From positions 41,976,843-42,040,842 of the forward strand of contig CM037867.1 in the NCBI GenBank assembly GCA_021292105.1: DNA of 64,000 bases, in the 5' to 3' direction. Below the pieces are notes generated by a model, which was given only the letters and a program-made list of their open reading frames with translations, was not told where the DNA came from and searched no databases. A program made the translations under genes and the position numbers. The stretch comes from Anadara kagoshimensis. Taxonomy: Eukaryota; Mollusca; Bivalvia; Arcoida; Arcidae. This document shows, one piece after another, positions 46,559 through 60,700 of this stretch. Position 1 is the stretch's first letter. Each line of letters opens with the position of its first letter.

Positions 46559-49500
46559 TGTAAGTCCTGTCCAGGTTTCTTTTGAAAACATACGTAATGC
46601 CAGTTTCAGTTTTGTTTTGTACTGATTTTATTTTTTTCTCAATGAAATTTGACCAACTAGTATTACTTATTTTAAGCTTTGGTACATTTTGAAAAACAGA
46701 CATTTTTTGTTTTGATACATTTTTACTTGTCTTTGAAAACACTCTAATGCTTGTTTCCATCATTATAATAATTAAATCATAGAAGTATGTAAACCTTCTA
46801 ATGATTTCATTTTTTATAAAATATTTTAGTTGACATTTGTGTAAATATATTAACACTTTTCCATGTTTATAAAATATGCATCAATATTTAACAAAATTTG
46901 CCGAAATACAGATTTCCAAGAGTTAGGAAAAATGCTATTTTTAAGATCTGTATATGTGTAACTTTAAAGTTTACTGTCTTTTTTATGGTCTTACTTGTCC
47001 TGGAAGATGCATGGTTAACTAGATTTGTTCTCTTAAACAATTTCGAAGTTTTGCGAGTAATTGTGTGTAATTGTGTGTAATAACGAACATAAAAGTTTAT
47101 TATTATTAGTTGTCGGTGTTTTAATGAAATTGTTTCAAGAATACGAGACTTCGGAATATAGGGTTATATATGGTATACCGGTGCACATTATAGTAATTAA
47201 TTATGACTATTAATTTTGATATCATATTTTGAATATGATTAACTGCTACAATGGCTTAATATGTTTATTTACCTGCATTGTGGGGTTTCACCGTCTAATT
47301 CACAATGATCCCTTGAACATTTGGTAATTGTAGAGTAAATCATACAAAGAGACTCCCTTTTGCTTTGCCCCGCTTTGATTAGGACTGAAAGGAATTATTT
47401 GAAGTTAAATACAATGTTTTTAAATAATTATTCTGATGCATAAACCAATAACTATTAATTCATAATGTTACTAAAGCAATTAAGAAATTTTTATTGACTC
47501 GAATTGTTTATGTTTCTGAAAATATTATCCTGGTCAGATGTGCTTGTCCAAAGCACCCGGCTTCACTTTCCTGGTGGAAGTTTAGGTGTCTAACCTAGCT
47601 TGTCCGTTTCAAAGTTTTTACTTTGCTTCTTGATTGCGTTTAGGACATGGATAAGTATGTTTGGTTTAATTATGTGCAGATTTAACCGCTGCTAGGTTAA
47701 TTTTATTGATTATCTTGCATTAATAAACTGTGCGTTTAGGACATGGATAAGTATGTTTGGTTTAATTATGTGCAGATTTAACCGCTGCTAGGTTAATTTT
47801 ATTGATTATCTTGCATTAATAAACTGTGGTATTGTATAATAAGTGATTCGGAGTTTGGCTATAGTGTTGGGGTCAATAAGATACAGCCCAAACGTTTGTT
47901 ATGTTTCTGTTTAATGCTACATTAAAAAGCATATTAAAAACATAACGCATATTGAATCATGAATGAAATTATTAATTTTTGAGATTAATTATAATGTGGC
48001 TATCTGTTCGTAATAATCCACAAATTCCTGAAACTTTTATTTGAATCTTTTAAACTTGTTAGTTTGAATCACTCTTATAATACTCCATACTTATTATTAT
48101 TCAATAAATTTAATTTAAATTTGATACAAACTCATGTCATCAGCTGTTAAACCAAACTGAACTCCTTTCACGTGTACCGTAGAATTAATGAATGTCAGAT
48201 CTCCCTTATTAACAGCATCATAAAGAATTATGGATACTATTGGTGAATCCGCTTTATACGCCGTCACCACATACAGGATATGCAAGCTTCCTACACTGAA
48301 AGATTTTAAATATTATTAATATACATTAACGAATGAAGCATTTTTAAGAACAAAATGCGACAGATTTTCAGTTGTGTACAATATATAAAGTTTATATATG
48401 TAAGACCACCATGTATAAAATTACATTTTTTTCAATTAATGGCAATTGCATATGATAATATATAATAAATCTTGATGCTATTTTACAAAAATCTTAATGA
48501 CCAAATCATATATAAATTGTTTTTCTTGCGTCCATTAAAGCATGTATTCATTATCTAAAGTTGTACTGGACGAAAAATCAATTTAAACAAAGAACTATAT
48601 TTTTTTTTTAAAAAAGTACATGTGTGTATTAATAGTCAATGAACAACAATTACATAGTTAATAATGATACAAAGAAAGATAGAGACCAATTATGACGATT
48701 GGAAGAAAGTTAAGCGTTATTGTAGTAAAGATTTATAGTTAAAGTTATTATGGTTTATGCGACTACTTTATACATACTTTTTGAGGAGTTGAAAATTAAT
48801 GTTAATTTTATGTTTATTGTTTAAAACAATACTTCTGTAGTATCTTTTTGTAAAACTAAACTTTACTTTGCTTACATATACACATTTTGAGTATTAAAAA
48901 ATCAAAATATAAACAATTAATTTCAAGAAAGAAATATTTCAAAACATTTAGTCCATTCGATAAGTATGTTTTGGATGCAATAGATAAAGGACTTAATATA
49001 CCAGAAACTAAATTATGGTAGAGACTCTAAATGCCTCAAATATTGCTTTAAAACATTGAGTAGTGTATGTTAAATTGACTAAATTTATCTGCCTAATAAA
49101 ACCTTACCTCAGATCGGTAACATTTATCAAGAAAGTTTTGCTCAACTGGCTGTACATGTTCTGCAGCTAAATAAACATAAAACAAATGTTACAGAATTCA
49201 ATGGTCTTAACATTCAACTTATCTGCTTAGCAGAAGGTGTTAACCCCTGCGGAGCACCCGACATCAAGTTTCTAGTGGAATAAAACCCGTTAACTTAATT
49301 TGCTAGTTTTCAAAACAGTAATAAAAATACAAAAAGAAAATTTGGGTCATGATTTTTATTTTGGTCTTAACGTTATCCTGAAAGGCCCTGCAAGAAAATT
49401 AAAAATGAAACTGAAATCCGTACATGATAAAAAGCTATTTTGGGCGCATTTCATTTATATTATCATTATCTTTGCCATTACATTTTATCTTGGCGAAATG

Positions 49501-51720
49501 TAATAATAGTGGTTGAAAAAGCAAAACTTTATATTAGAAAATAGCTAAAACATTAACAAAATCCCAACGGGTATGACTTTGACCTATCTAGCGGATCCCT
49601 TTTTGAAGGCCACATAATGAACACTTGAAACATATTAATCTTGATATTGTAAGTTTTAATGATTCTAATGCTTTTGCATATATGTTCTTGACATTTGAAC
49701 TCCGTTTGTTGTAGAAAACAAGATTTAAAAGCATCAACTGAAATGAAATATGATAAAAAACTATAAAATGTAAAAGATGAAGGATAATACATCATGACTT
49801 TGACCGTTATTATTGACCCCATTTTGAATACCATTCAACATTTGTATTTTACCACAAAATCTTGAATTCAATTGTTCGCCCGACTATACCGAAAAAAACA
49901 TACTACAGACCAAAAATTTTAGAAAAACAAATGTCAGAATTTTTCTTCCACCATCAAGTTTATAAGATTTGTATACCGTCACTTTCGCCAAGTGTCTCAA
50001 GGTATGACAACGCCACAAAATTTTTAACTTGAACGGACCTATTAGCTTTTGAAAAGTATCATATCGTTGAACGATGTACATGTATATTAGTTTCAAATAA
50101 GAATTTATGTGTTAACGACGCACGCACATACATTTATACGCACGTTCCGCTATACCACATGTTTCCATAATCTTTGGCCAAATGAGCTATATAATGATAA
50201 ATGCTAAAAGCATTAAATGTGAAAATTATAAATACAAACCATCTTTGCTGCTTCTCCTTTGTAATATTCCAAACGGTTGTGAAGCTCCGAGTATGTTATT
50301 TCTATCTCAATCGTGAGATTAACGTGAAATTTAATGGATTCATGTTCTGAAACAGTTAAAGGATATAAATTGCAAATTATTACTTAACCTGTTGTAATTT
50401 TGTAAATGATCAACTTATTTTGTTTCCCTGGTCGATATATATGTTCATATCACAAGAACACCAACATGAAATGAAAGATGGTGTAACATAAACATATGTA
50501 CATTCCTCAAATGCCAATATCTGGTTTTAGCACTGGACAACTTTTTTTACCAATCAAAAATCTAGAACGTTGCATGTTTTGTATTTCACTAAACAGAACA
50601 AAACATTTTGACTGAAAAGATTCTGCAAAGTTCTGGTTAAGACCAATACCAACCAAAATACCAGCTAAACAGACAACCACATACTTAGGCTACTTATTAT
50701 CAAACACGCCGTTTCCTGGACGAAGTGCCTCGTGACTTTTATCACCGTTTGACTTAATTTAGGTCAATATAACCAGTGGTGCCGATGTACATGGTGAATA
50801 GCTATGGCTTCAGTTTCAGTGATAATTTAAAAAATGATAATTTCTCTTCTAACAAGGGGCCCATGGGCCTTAACGCTCACCTGTGACCTTGACCTTTGAA
50901 CCAATAACCCTCATTCATATATCAAAATGATCATTAGGCCAATACCTACAATATTCTTGCCTATACAAAATATTTATAGTTTTCAAGATAATTAACTAAT
51001 TCAGTATAAATTTGCATCTCTAACCTTTATTTTTGAACTCATGGCCTTTATTCATATATCATAATTATCATTAGACCAATACATACAATATTCCATTATA
51101 TATGTCTATACAAGGAGTTTATAGTTTTTGAGATAATCAACCATTTCAGTACTTGCTTGCATTTGTGACCTTGACCTTTGAACCCATGACCTTCATTAAT
51201 ATATCAAAATGATCATTGTGCCATTGCCTACAAGATTCTAATATGTGTGCCTATACAAAAAGTTAACAGTTTTGCAGATAATCAACTATAACAGTAATAC
51301 TGTGCATCTTTGACCTTGACCTTTGAACCCATGACCTTGATCTATGTATTAAAATGATCGTCATGTCAATACCTACAATTAACTGAAAATCCCATGCCAT
51401 TATCACCTTAAATGTTTAAAAAATAGCATTTTAAACAAAGGTCAAAAACAGGTACATGACCTTGACCTTTGACCTTGACATCTTTTAAAAGAAAATAGCA
51501 AGACAAGATCAACAGTGAAAACTCCATACAATTATCTTCAGCAGTTATTGAGTTATAACAATAAATGTCTCATTTTCAAAATTACATAATTTTACGCAAA
51601 AAACGCGTAACCTATTTTTTGTTCAATTTTCATGAAAAACAAAATTTTAATGTTCCCAGGTATGCTGAATCCAAATATCCAATCAAACTTTGCCTGCATC
51701 TTTTGGTTTCAGAGAAGAAG

Positions 51721-51760
<40 letters not shown>

Positions 51761-54700
51761 ATTTTTAGTAATGGCGGCTATTTTGTTAGGCGTGGCCAAA
51801 CCCCGAACAAAATTTTGAAAGGCTGTTACCCAGGCATGATAATCACCAAGTTTTATCAAATTTGGCCCAGTAGTTTTGGAGGAGAAGATTAAAATGTAAA
51901 GTTTACACACGACGCACTACGGACGACGGATGACGGACGGTGATAGATTGCAATAGCTCACCTGAGCCAAATCAGGTGAGCTAAAAATGTCATTTGGACA
52001 TCTTTTAGATGTTGTAAAAAAGATATAGACAATTTAAAAATATATATAAACCCATTAATCCACTGAATTCGGTAGACACGGTGCTATTGTGATTATTGCA
52101 AAAGAGAATTCAGGTGACCGAAATTCAGATTTTGCATCACTTTCCCTGGTAGAGGGTTTCCTATTGCATCAGACTAAAATGTCCGATTAATCTTTCATGT
52201 ATAAATTCGAAAATATGTGTAATAAATGTTTAAGTACAGCTCATCGTTACCACTCTTTAGTCGATTGATGTTGACGATTTCTGTTTAACGTCATAAATAT
52301 CCATTGATATGGTCATATTAACCTTACTGGGCTCACAACTAATCCACATATTTTACAGTAAGTAGTCTGTACATTTACAGTACATAATTTTAAAAAATAA
52401 TTATTTACCAAGCGATGAAATGACTATTCTTGCAAAAAATTACACAATTTTTATTTCATTATTAAAAATTTATATCTTAAATATCTGTCGGAGAAAGTTG
52501 TCGAAGAAATGAGAAAAAGGATTGTTTGATGATGTAGGGTAATTGCAGCGAAAAGGTTTGAGCAAGTACTAAAAGTGTACCCACTCATAGTATATTATGA
52601 TCAGCAAACCAACGTAATTGTTTATTTAAGTTATTTTCTCTTCATAAATGTTTTCCGACTAACCTGGAATTGACTTCGCCTCCGTTGAAATTGTCTCTGT
52701 TACTTCTGTACTTGAAAGTGTTGTCGACTCTGTTGTTTGTACTGTATACAAAATTAAGAGAATTTCATAATCATCTTGCAGTAACAGTTACAGTCACTAT
52801 ATTCACACCTATTATATATGTTTACTTATTACAATGGTATGTAGGGTTGATATGATTCGTCTATTTAATATTTTCATTGATTATAGTTCTAAAATGCTAG
52901 TACTACGACAATCTTTGCCTTTACAATAATTTTTTCACAATTAATTGATTTCTTAAGATGCCGTCGCCCTAGTTACCAACACATTTGATTTAACAGAATT
53001 CTGACAAATAAGTCAAGCTGATGCTAAAAATGATCTGGATTTTTAAAATCAAAGCATGTTATACTAGGTTGCAGATAATTTCTAATCGCAGAAGTGAATA
53101 TTGTATAATTTAGTATAAAAAGTATATCCTCTTTTAAAATGTATAAAAGTAACCTTTCCCTTTCAATAATGAAGCCATACATACGCACACACGCTTTGGA
53201 ATATAAGTATACATGATCTTTACTTGTGTCATTGTCTTTTTAGAACTTTTGATATCTTAAAGATACTGTTATCATATCAGGAATTCCATGTTCATGATGA
53301 CACTGTCTATTTTATTTCATCTTCTGTTCAATGCTGCTGCCATTAATGTTTCAAATTTGTATACGATGAGAAGAATTTATTCAAAATCTATTCATTGTGT
53401 GGTTACAAATACATGACACAGCCACGTTCAGTTCTTATTTATATATAGTAGGCGATTTAAAAGAAGAACTTGCAATTAGTATGAAAGATATAGATACCGC
53501 AGAGTATACCTTCCCGTCGTCCTCGGAATGGATATACACGAACGTGTAGAATATTGTGAAGGTGTGTTGTTCAGGAAGTTTTACAACTTTGAATTTACAC
53601 TTGTATTTTGTTGTCGTCCAGTTTTTACACAAAACAAAAACAAAAAGCCTTATTGTATCATATAATGCAATAGATGTGACCCCAAAGTCTATTCAATATT
53701 CATTAACTGGTAAATTATATTTAATGCCCAAAATGCAATGAAATAAACATCCAACAAATTTAGGTTACGGTATTTATATTATTTTTTTAGGGGGGGGGGT
53801 TAATATAGGATCGTTGCGATCTCATCTACTAAAACCATGAGCATGTAGAGGAAACAATAATACTAGCACAAAGTGTGATTTAGTGGTACGCAGGATACTG
53901 ATTTGTTTTACATATTTACCGTTTAAAAGAATGTTGTTTTTCCAACGATTATTTATGAATGACTTTTGATGCATTACCAATACCTTTGCATGATTTTCTA
54001 TTGTTCAAATCCAAATGATATCCAGGGTTACATGAACATTGATATCCAGGTGTAAGGTCAGTACATCTTTGTTCACAAATCTTTGGTATCTGCTCACATT
54101 CATTTATATCTATCAAATATATCATATTTGTAACACTTTAAGTTATATAAAATTTTATATAAAATATAAAATATCAGATATGACAATAGTGAAACATTCT
54201 ACTGTTACATGTTTTCTCCGTTGAATTTAAATTTCTTATTTGTGCTGTCTATCCATATAAACATACTAATCCATGTCCGAATTTCATTATAACCTTTTGC
54301 ACTACGCCAGGACAGTACTGTTCTTTATAAAATAATTCATATTATCTATTCAAATTGGTATAATTATATTTTTTCACTAAAGGATTTGGAATGAGATCAT
54401 ATAATGACTACTTATTATATATCTGCATATACAAATTCATACGTACTTTCACATGTAATTCCATCAGTATTAAGGATATACCCCTGCTTGCATGAACATT
54501 TTTCTTTTCCGCCATTAACAACACCACAAAGTTGACTGCAATTGTTCGTAGATGAACATTCTGTCTTAACTGTAGTAATAAAATGAAACTAATTTCATTT
54601 TTGTAATACTTGGGGTATTTTGAAGTTTCTGTGTTATAACTAAGATAAAAAAAGCAAAGATAGATTTCTAATATTCGATTTATATCTTGATTTTAATAGG

Positions 54701-57700
54701 ATTTATGAGTCTTTTAAACTAATTCATATAACCAGTTTATGTGAATTAGAAAAGAAGCCACTATACAGCTCTCCAAATTGACATGAAAATTATAATATCT
54801 TGTCAATGAATACATGGTCTGTCGTGAGCATAAACCTTACTTAATCCCTTCTTTCTCTCACACTTAGTGTTTGGATACCGTATAGTAATTACATTTATGA
54901 TTATTGTTATCCTGATTATGACAGAATGATTCTCCAGAATTTTACAACGTAAAGCAATTTGCAAACACTGACCGTCACAGGAGTTCCTGGTTGTTGTATT
55001 TAGCACATATCCTTCTTCGCATAAACACAGGAAGCTTCCTATTGTGTTATGACAAAGTTGGTCACATTTGTATATTCCAGGATAGCATTCGTCTATATCT
55101 GCATTAGAAAAAACAATGAGTAAAATTGCATTAAGAAATTAAAAAGATCAAATGCATGAAAAAAAATATACAATATTTCGTCCAAGTAAGATAAACCCGG
55201 TAATCATAATGCAATATATCAAACAAAAACCAATATATATCTGTTGTTAAGTTGTGGCATTTCAGATTTAAATAACAAATACATATTTAGAAAGTTACCG
55301 AACCCCTCTAAAATTTCCAATGTTTGTATTTAGAACAGGTTTCATTAAAATTGACTGGGAAAACATTTTAAAAATGATAGACTTTTCTTTAACACACTGT
55401 ATTATGTATATTAAAGCAGGCAATTTTGAGCATTATATCAACAATCATAAAGAAGATAATTTGGACTGTTGTGCTTTCGTTAATATGTCAATGGAACGGC
55501 GATTATCACAGCATAAACCAAATTAATTACATTTTACGTATATATTCATTAAGATTATTACCAAGATACATACCTTTACATTTACCGTTATCTGTGAGGT
55601 AAAATCCAGGATAACAGCTGCAGTTATAACCTCCGTCAAAGTCAGTACAAATGTGCTCACATTTTTTCGAACCCGTCTTGCACTCATCTATATCTACAAT
55701 GTATATTATAATAATCGCTAAATTTGAGTTGTAAAATGCAGAATTCTTGTAACAATAATAATCATCAACAAATCATGGTAAACATGGTGATATAAGACAG
55801 AGTGGTAATAAAATTTAATCAACCATAATCTAAAATTTATAAAATATACGATATAACTTAATTCAACATAAAAATCAAGGTTACAGCTAATTACCTCATC
55901 ATATCGGAAATTTTTTGGACTTTCGACTGTTTATTATTTTTGTTGAGTAATTTTCAAGAGTACCATTTATAATGTGCTCTATTTTCTGATAATCTTGACT
56001 TCTTTGAATTTTTATCTCAACTTGAATCTATTTTTTATTTTACACATTTACACTACTTACTTGAACATAATGATGAAGCTGATTGTTTCGAATATCCTTG
56101 ATGACACTTGCATAAAAATGACCCTGGGATATTTTCGCAATATTCATGCAGACCGTTACAAGGACCCTCAAGGCATTCATCTATATCGTTCTCGCAGCGA
56201 GTACCATTATAACCTTCTTTGCATATACATCCTTTTGTACTATTACAAGTAACAACCCCCGGAGAACAGTTACATTCATTTTTGCAGTTTGGTCCCCAAC
56301 CTGTGCCATTGCATTCTACAACAACAACAAAAATCGTTTGCACTTACAGACTTTTAGAAATCAATTCTTACTTTTACTTATCCTGATTTCTCAATATTCT
56401 TAAAATAAAAAAATCTCTTCTTTATTATTTCGATTGTTATATTTTTATAAAATTATTCAATTGTCTGTTTTCCTAAATATCGTTGGTAACATTAGCATTA
56501 TTATTTGTCAAAAATGTCAGGAAAATTTAATGCATTGTATTTCAAACATTAGTAAAACAAAGTAAAAATCGAGAACGTCCTAAATGCATCTCAATGTAAT
56601 CCATACTTTGACTTTATTGAAATTAGATATAACAAAAATGAAATGGCAGAGTATTTTCCTCATCATAAAAAAACCTATATAAAAGTTACCTTTACAAGTT
56701 TTTCCATCGTTTTCAAGTCGGAAACCATCTGGACAGGAACAATTATATCCGCCATCGATATTAATACAACGCTCTTTAAAACTGCATTTGTTCGTCTTGT
56801 TGTTCCGACATTCATCTATATCTATAGTACAAAGAATATTCACCGTTTGATAAATTTAGTAATAAGATAAGACAAATTTAAGACTCTACCATGGTGGTGT
56901 CTGACATTGTTATTTCGACCGGTTTATATTGTGATATGTTTTAATATAATATTTCTGCATTTTATATTATCCTGGATATATTGTAGGTCCTTTAGTTCCT
57001 TGCCACTTTAATTCCTCATCTTGATTTTTGGGTGTAGCTAGATAGACAAAATAGCCTTATCCTTCAAAGTTGTTACTTTGTTTTTGTCGTTGTGATTTGG
57101 AAATGGCCTGATATTTTGTTATTGCGAAATCTTTGTTTTTGGTTGTATTCTATTACTAAGTACATGTTTTCGATTTACAAATTAATACAATAAGATAAAC
57201 AAGTCCATGTATCGCTCAGCTGACACTTTCATTTTTGAATTCAGACAACCGTCAATTTATCTCAGCAATTTCAAAAGTAGAATAACAGACAAAAACCCCA
57301 CGCTTCTTTATTCCGCAATCTTATTTATCAATGCATAAATTGTCCCTTTATATTTTACCTTTGCATGTTTTCCCATCTGAATCAAGTACAGACCAAGACG
57401 GACAAAAGCACGATACATTGCCTTGGTTAAGTATACAGGAGTAGCTGCAGTTCAAATGTGCACAAAGCGCGTAATCTGAAACTAACAATTAATTATATCG
57501 ATATGATATACGTTATTCAATTATGACACTTCTAAGAAATAAGACTATATAAAGTCTTTAAAGTGTAAGTTAAACGATTTTTGATAAATTGAGTATAAAT
57601 AGTAAATACCGTAACTAAAACAATGTCGAAAACCCCATGATCGTACATGGTCTCCTTCTCGAGATATACGTGGTGAAACCTCCCATTTTGCACCTAGAAA

Positions 57701-60700
57701 AATTTGTAATCAAGCCTGTACAGGCAACTTCCGGTTTTCGACGATCACACTTGTGACGTCATCAATAAGTACATGTAGCGCAAAAGTGCGCGTGATGCAC
57801 TAACAACTGTCTGGGTTGCAACGACTGAAAGGTGCTCTTTAGCTCTCCGATCAACGGCGGAATTTACGAGAATACAAAATACTGACAGACTTTAAGGTGT
57901 AAACATGATATAACATTCAGTAAATTTTACGAGCCATACGAAACTGCGAGGTGGAAAATGTATCAGAAGAAACTGTCTGACAGGGTTAATGTTGTACATG
58001 ATAGTGTATATTGCAATTTTTACAAACTATTTTCTCATATATTTTATTTACTGCAGATCTACAGTGTATTGTCAATTTTTGTATTTTCCTTGTGTTTGAG
58101 GGTCAATGTTTAATGAAAGTAGGGGTCTCTGTGTCAAAACCACACTACATGCACGTTTTAGTACAGGCAACCGGCTCCACATACCAGAATCATGACAATG
58201 ACCAGTTGACAATCCTATTATTTTGCCTTATACAGGTACAAATTCCAATGCATTCTGGAGTTTTAGGTTTACTTTTGCATATAAGTCATAACCACTATCC
58301 TGGCACTGCTTGTTAAAAATATAATATAGTGCGATATGAAGTTACTGGTTGGCTACTTGCCTGAGGTTTAAAACTCATAATCCTTACTTTTACAACTTGA
58401 GCTAATCAGCTAGTGTCAGTTTCAATATGTCAAAACATTATTTTTTAATAATAATGAAAATAATAATAATTATAAATCTTTTAAAGTCTAGTTTTAAAAC
58501 ATCCCCACTCAGGATTATATTTATTGTAAATTGAGAAAAATGTATTTGATTTCTGTTACATGGGTATCAAAGGAAGACATTCAACATATCCATCAGCAAT
58601 CAGTTTGTGCTGTTTAAAAGGTATACAGTGGGGAGGATGTACAATTTTGTATCAGGCAGATGAATTGAAATATCCATAATATGTGAATACCCAATCTCAT
58701 GTGTGTATGCAAATCACTTGTGTTAATCCTGACTGGATAAAAGCTGTTATCCAATTTGTGGTCAAGACAGTCTATTGACCATCTTGTTCTCTGGTAAATA
58801 TGACATTGTCCAACTTTCTTTCCAGAAAAACTTATTACACATGTATATGTTCAATCTGCTGTTACCCTACAGTACACTCTTGATAGCATGTCCTACCCCA
58901 GGTACCAATTATGTGTCTAATTATGTTGCGTTAGATTTAAATGTAAAAATGTTCTCAAACAATCAAGATTCATTGCACTTTAACTTAGTATACATAATAA
59001 TGATATAGCAAAAATTAATGATTAACTATTTCATTGTTTTCAATGTAGCCTCTTTTAATACTTAAAATATTTCTCTTTTTAGATGAAACAAATTGCATAA
59101 AAATATAATGACGGCTTAACAAATACAATATAGCAGTTACATGATGGAAATAAAATTGGTCTGTCATGGGGTTTAAACTTGACAAGATTTTGACATTTCT
59201 TGTAATTAATGTTATTGTTTATTTAACTTCTTCAGTAGGGACATATCCTCAGGAGAGTCTTAATCAAGGCATATGTGGCTCTTGTTTAATATATATAAAT
59301 AAGGTGTTTAAAATTTCAATTTTTCAAATTTTAATTGTTTTAATTAAAGGTCCAGAACCTTTTGCCTTTTGTATGGGTTCAACATAATTGTTTGAAAGAC
59401 AAATATCACTGAAAGTTCCATGTGCAATTGAGTTAACATTTGAAAATATGTAATCATTTAAAAAAGTAGTATTTTTTGTAAAGAGAAAAAAATTGGGTCC
59501 ATCAGACTTTTAAAGTTTTAACTTTTAACTTTTCAAGGTCCCAACACCCAATATGTCCCACACCCAGACAAAGACAATTTTGAACCCCTGTATATTCATA
59601 GGTCTCACAGGCCAAATGTGACCAAGTTCTATTTTTCATTATATTGAATAATTCAGAGTTGTATATTTATACTCAGTGCAAACAAAGTTGGGGCCCATTG
59701 GGGTATATAGGAATCACCCTGTCCGAATATCATGTACAATCCATATCTTCTATGTCTATGGATTAATTTTAATTAAACTTGCAACAAATGAAGACAACAT
59801 GAGACAATATGCTGCATACCAAATTAAGGTGTATAGAACAAGGAATAAATCTTAAAAATGACAACTAGCAAGATGTGGGGCTGTATAAAGAGCTGCTCTA
59901 GTTATGTGAAGTAAACTTCATAAATTGTGTTATTATTATCCTAAATTCATGAAAAATTCTTGTTTACTTTGGCTATTGTGTGATTTGTATGATCAAATTC
60001 AATAGAACATACATTGTATTCATTTATATTTTGATAGGAATACACATTCAATCTTACATTGATAGAGAATTCAAAATTTAGGGAGGAAGTGAAATATCCG
60101 AGACAAGTTTAAAGGAAAAGAAACTATGTATAATATTTCAGTTTGTACTAGTTAGCAGCATACATTTAATTGTTTTTTTTTTTTTTTGTAGTTGTAGTTT
60201 AATTACTTCAATATAAACAGCTTAGCATTTAAAGATGACATACACGTATACATATGATGGACACGACACAGCTGAACATCAAGTGTCAGGTCTAGATTCT
60301 CAACTACAGATTTGCAACCAGTTGACCAGTACCTAATGTTTCTTCAGATAGACAGATTGTTTAATTTTAGTAATGTTACCAAAATGCCAAAAGATCAATT
60401 ATTTGTTTGCATAACTTTGTCTCATTGAAGAGTATAGAGGTATTTTCATTACATGCATGCATTATTTATTATGTATTAAAACTATTGTTAAGAAACAGTT
60501 TGTTTTTACTACCAGTACTCAAATTTTCCATAGGTCTCACTACAAAAAAAATTTTACCATCTGGTAGAAATTTATGGGGAGGGTTGTTATCAGATTTTAT
60601 GACACAGGTTCACTGCCACCACTAAATACATGTAAAAGGTAGCCAAAATATGTAGGCACTGGTTAACTTAATTAACATAGCTATCCATAAATAACTGTAC

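Noticed and set aside
46277-46856. Open frames with Arg-Glu repeats on the minus strand
   Set aside because: The repeats are the translated (CT)n microsatellite.
50883-51475. CRISPR-like or regularly spaced array
   Set aside because: Units are about 143 bases, degenerate and flanked by inverted element ends; this is an animal repeat element.
58011-58316. 101-codon open frame on the plus strand inside the candidate transposon
   Set aside because: No similarity to a transposase or other domain recognised; flanks degenerate.
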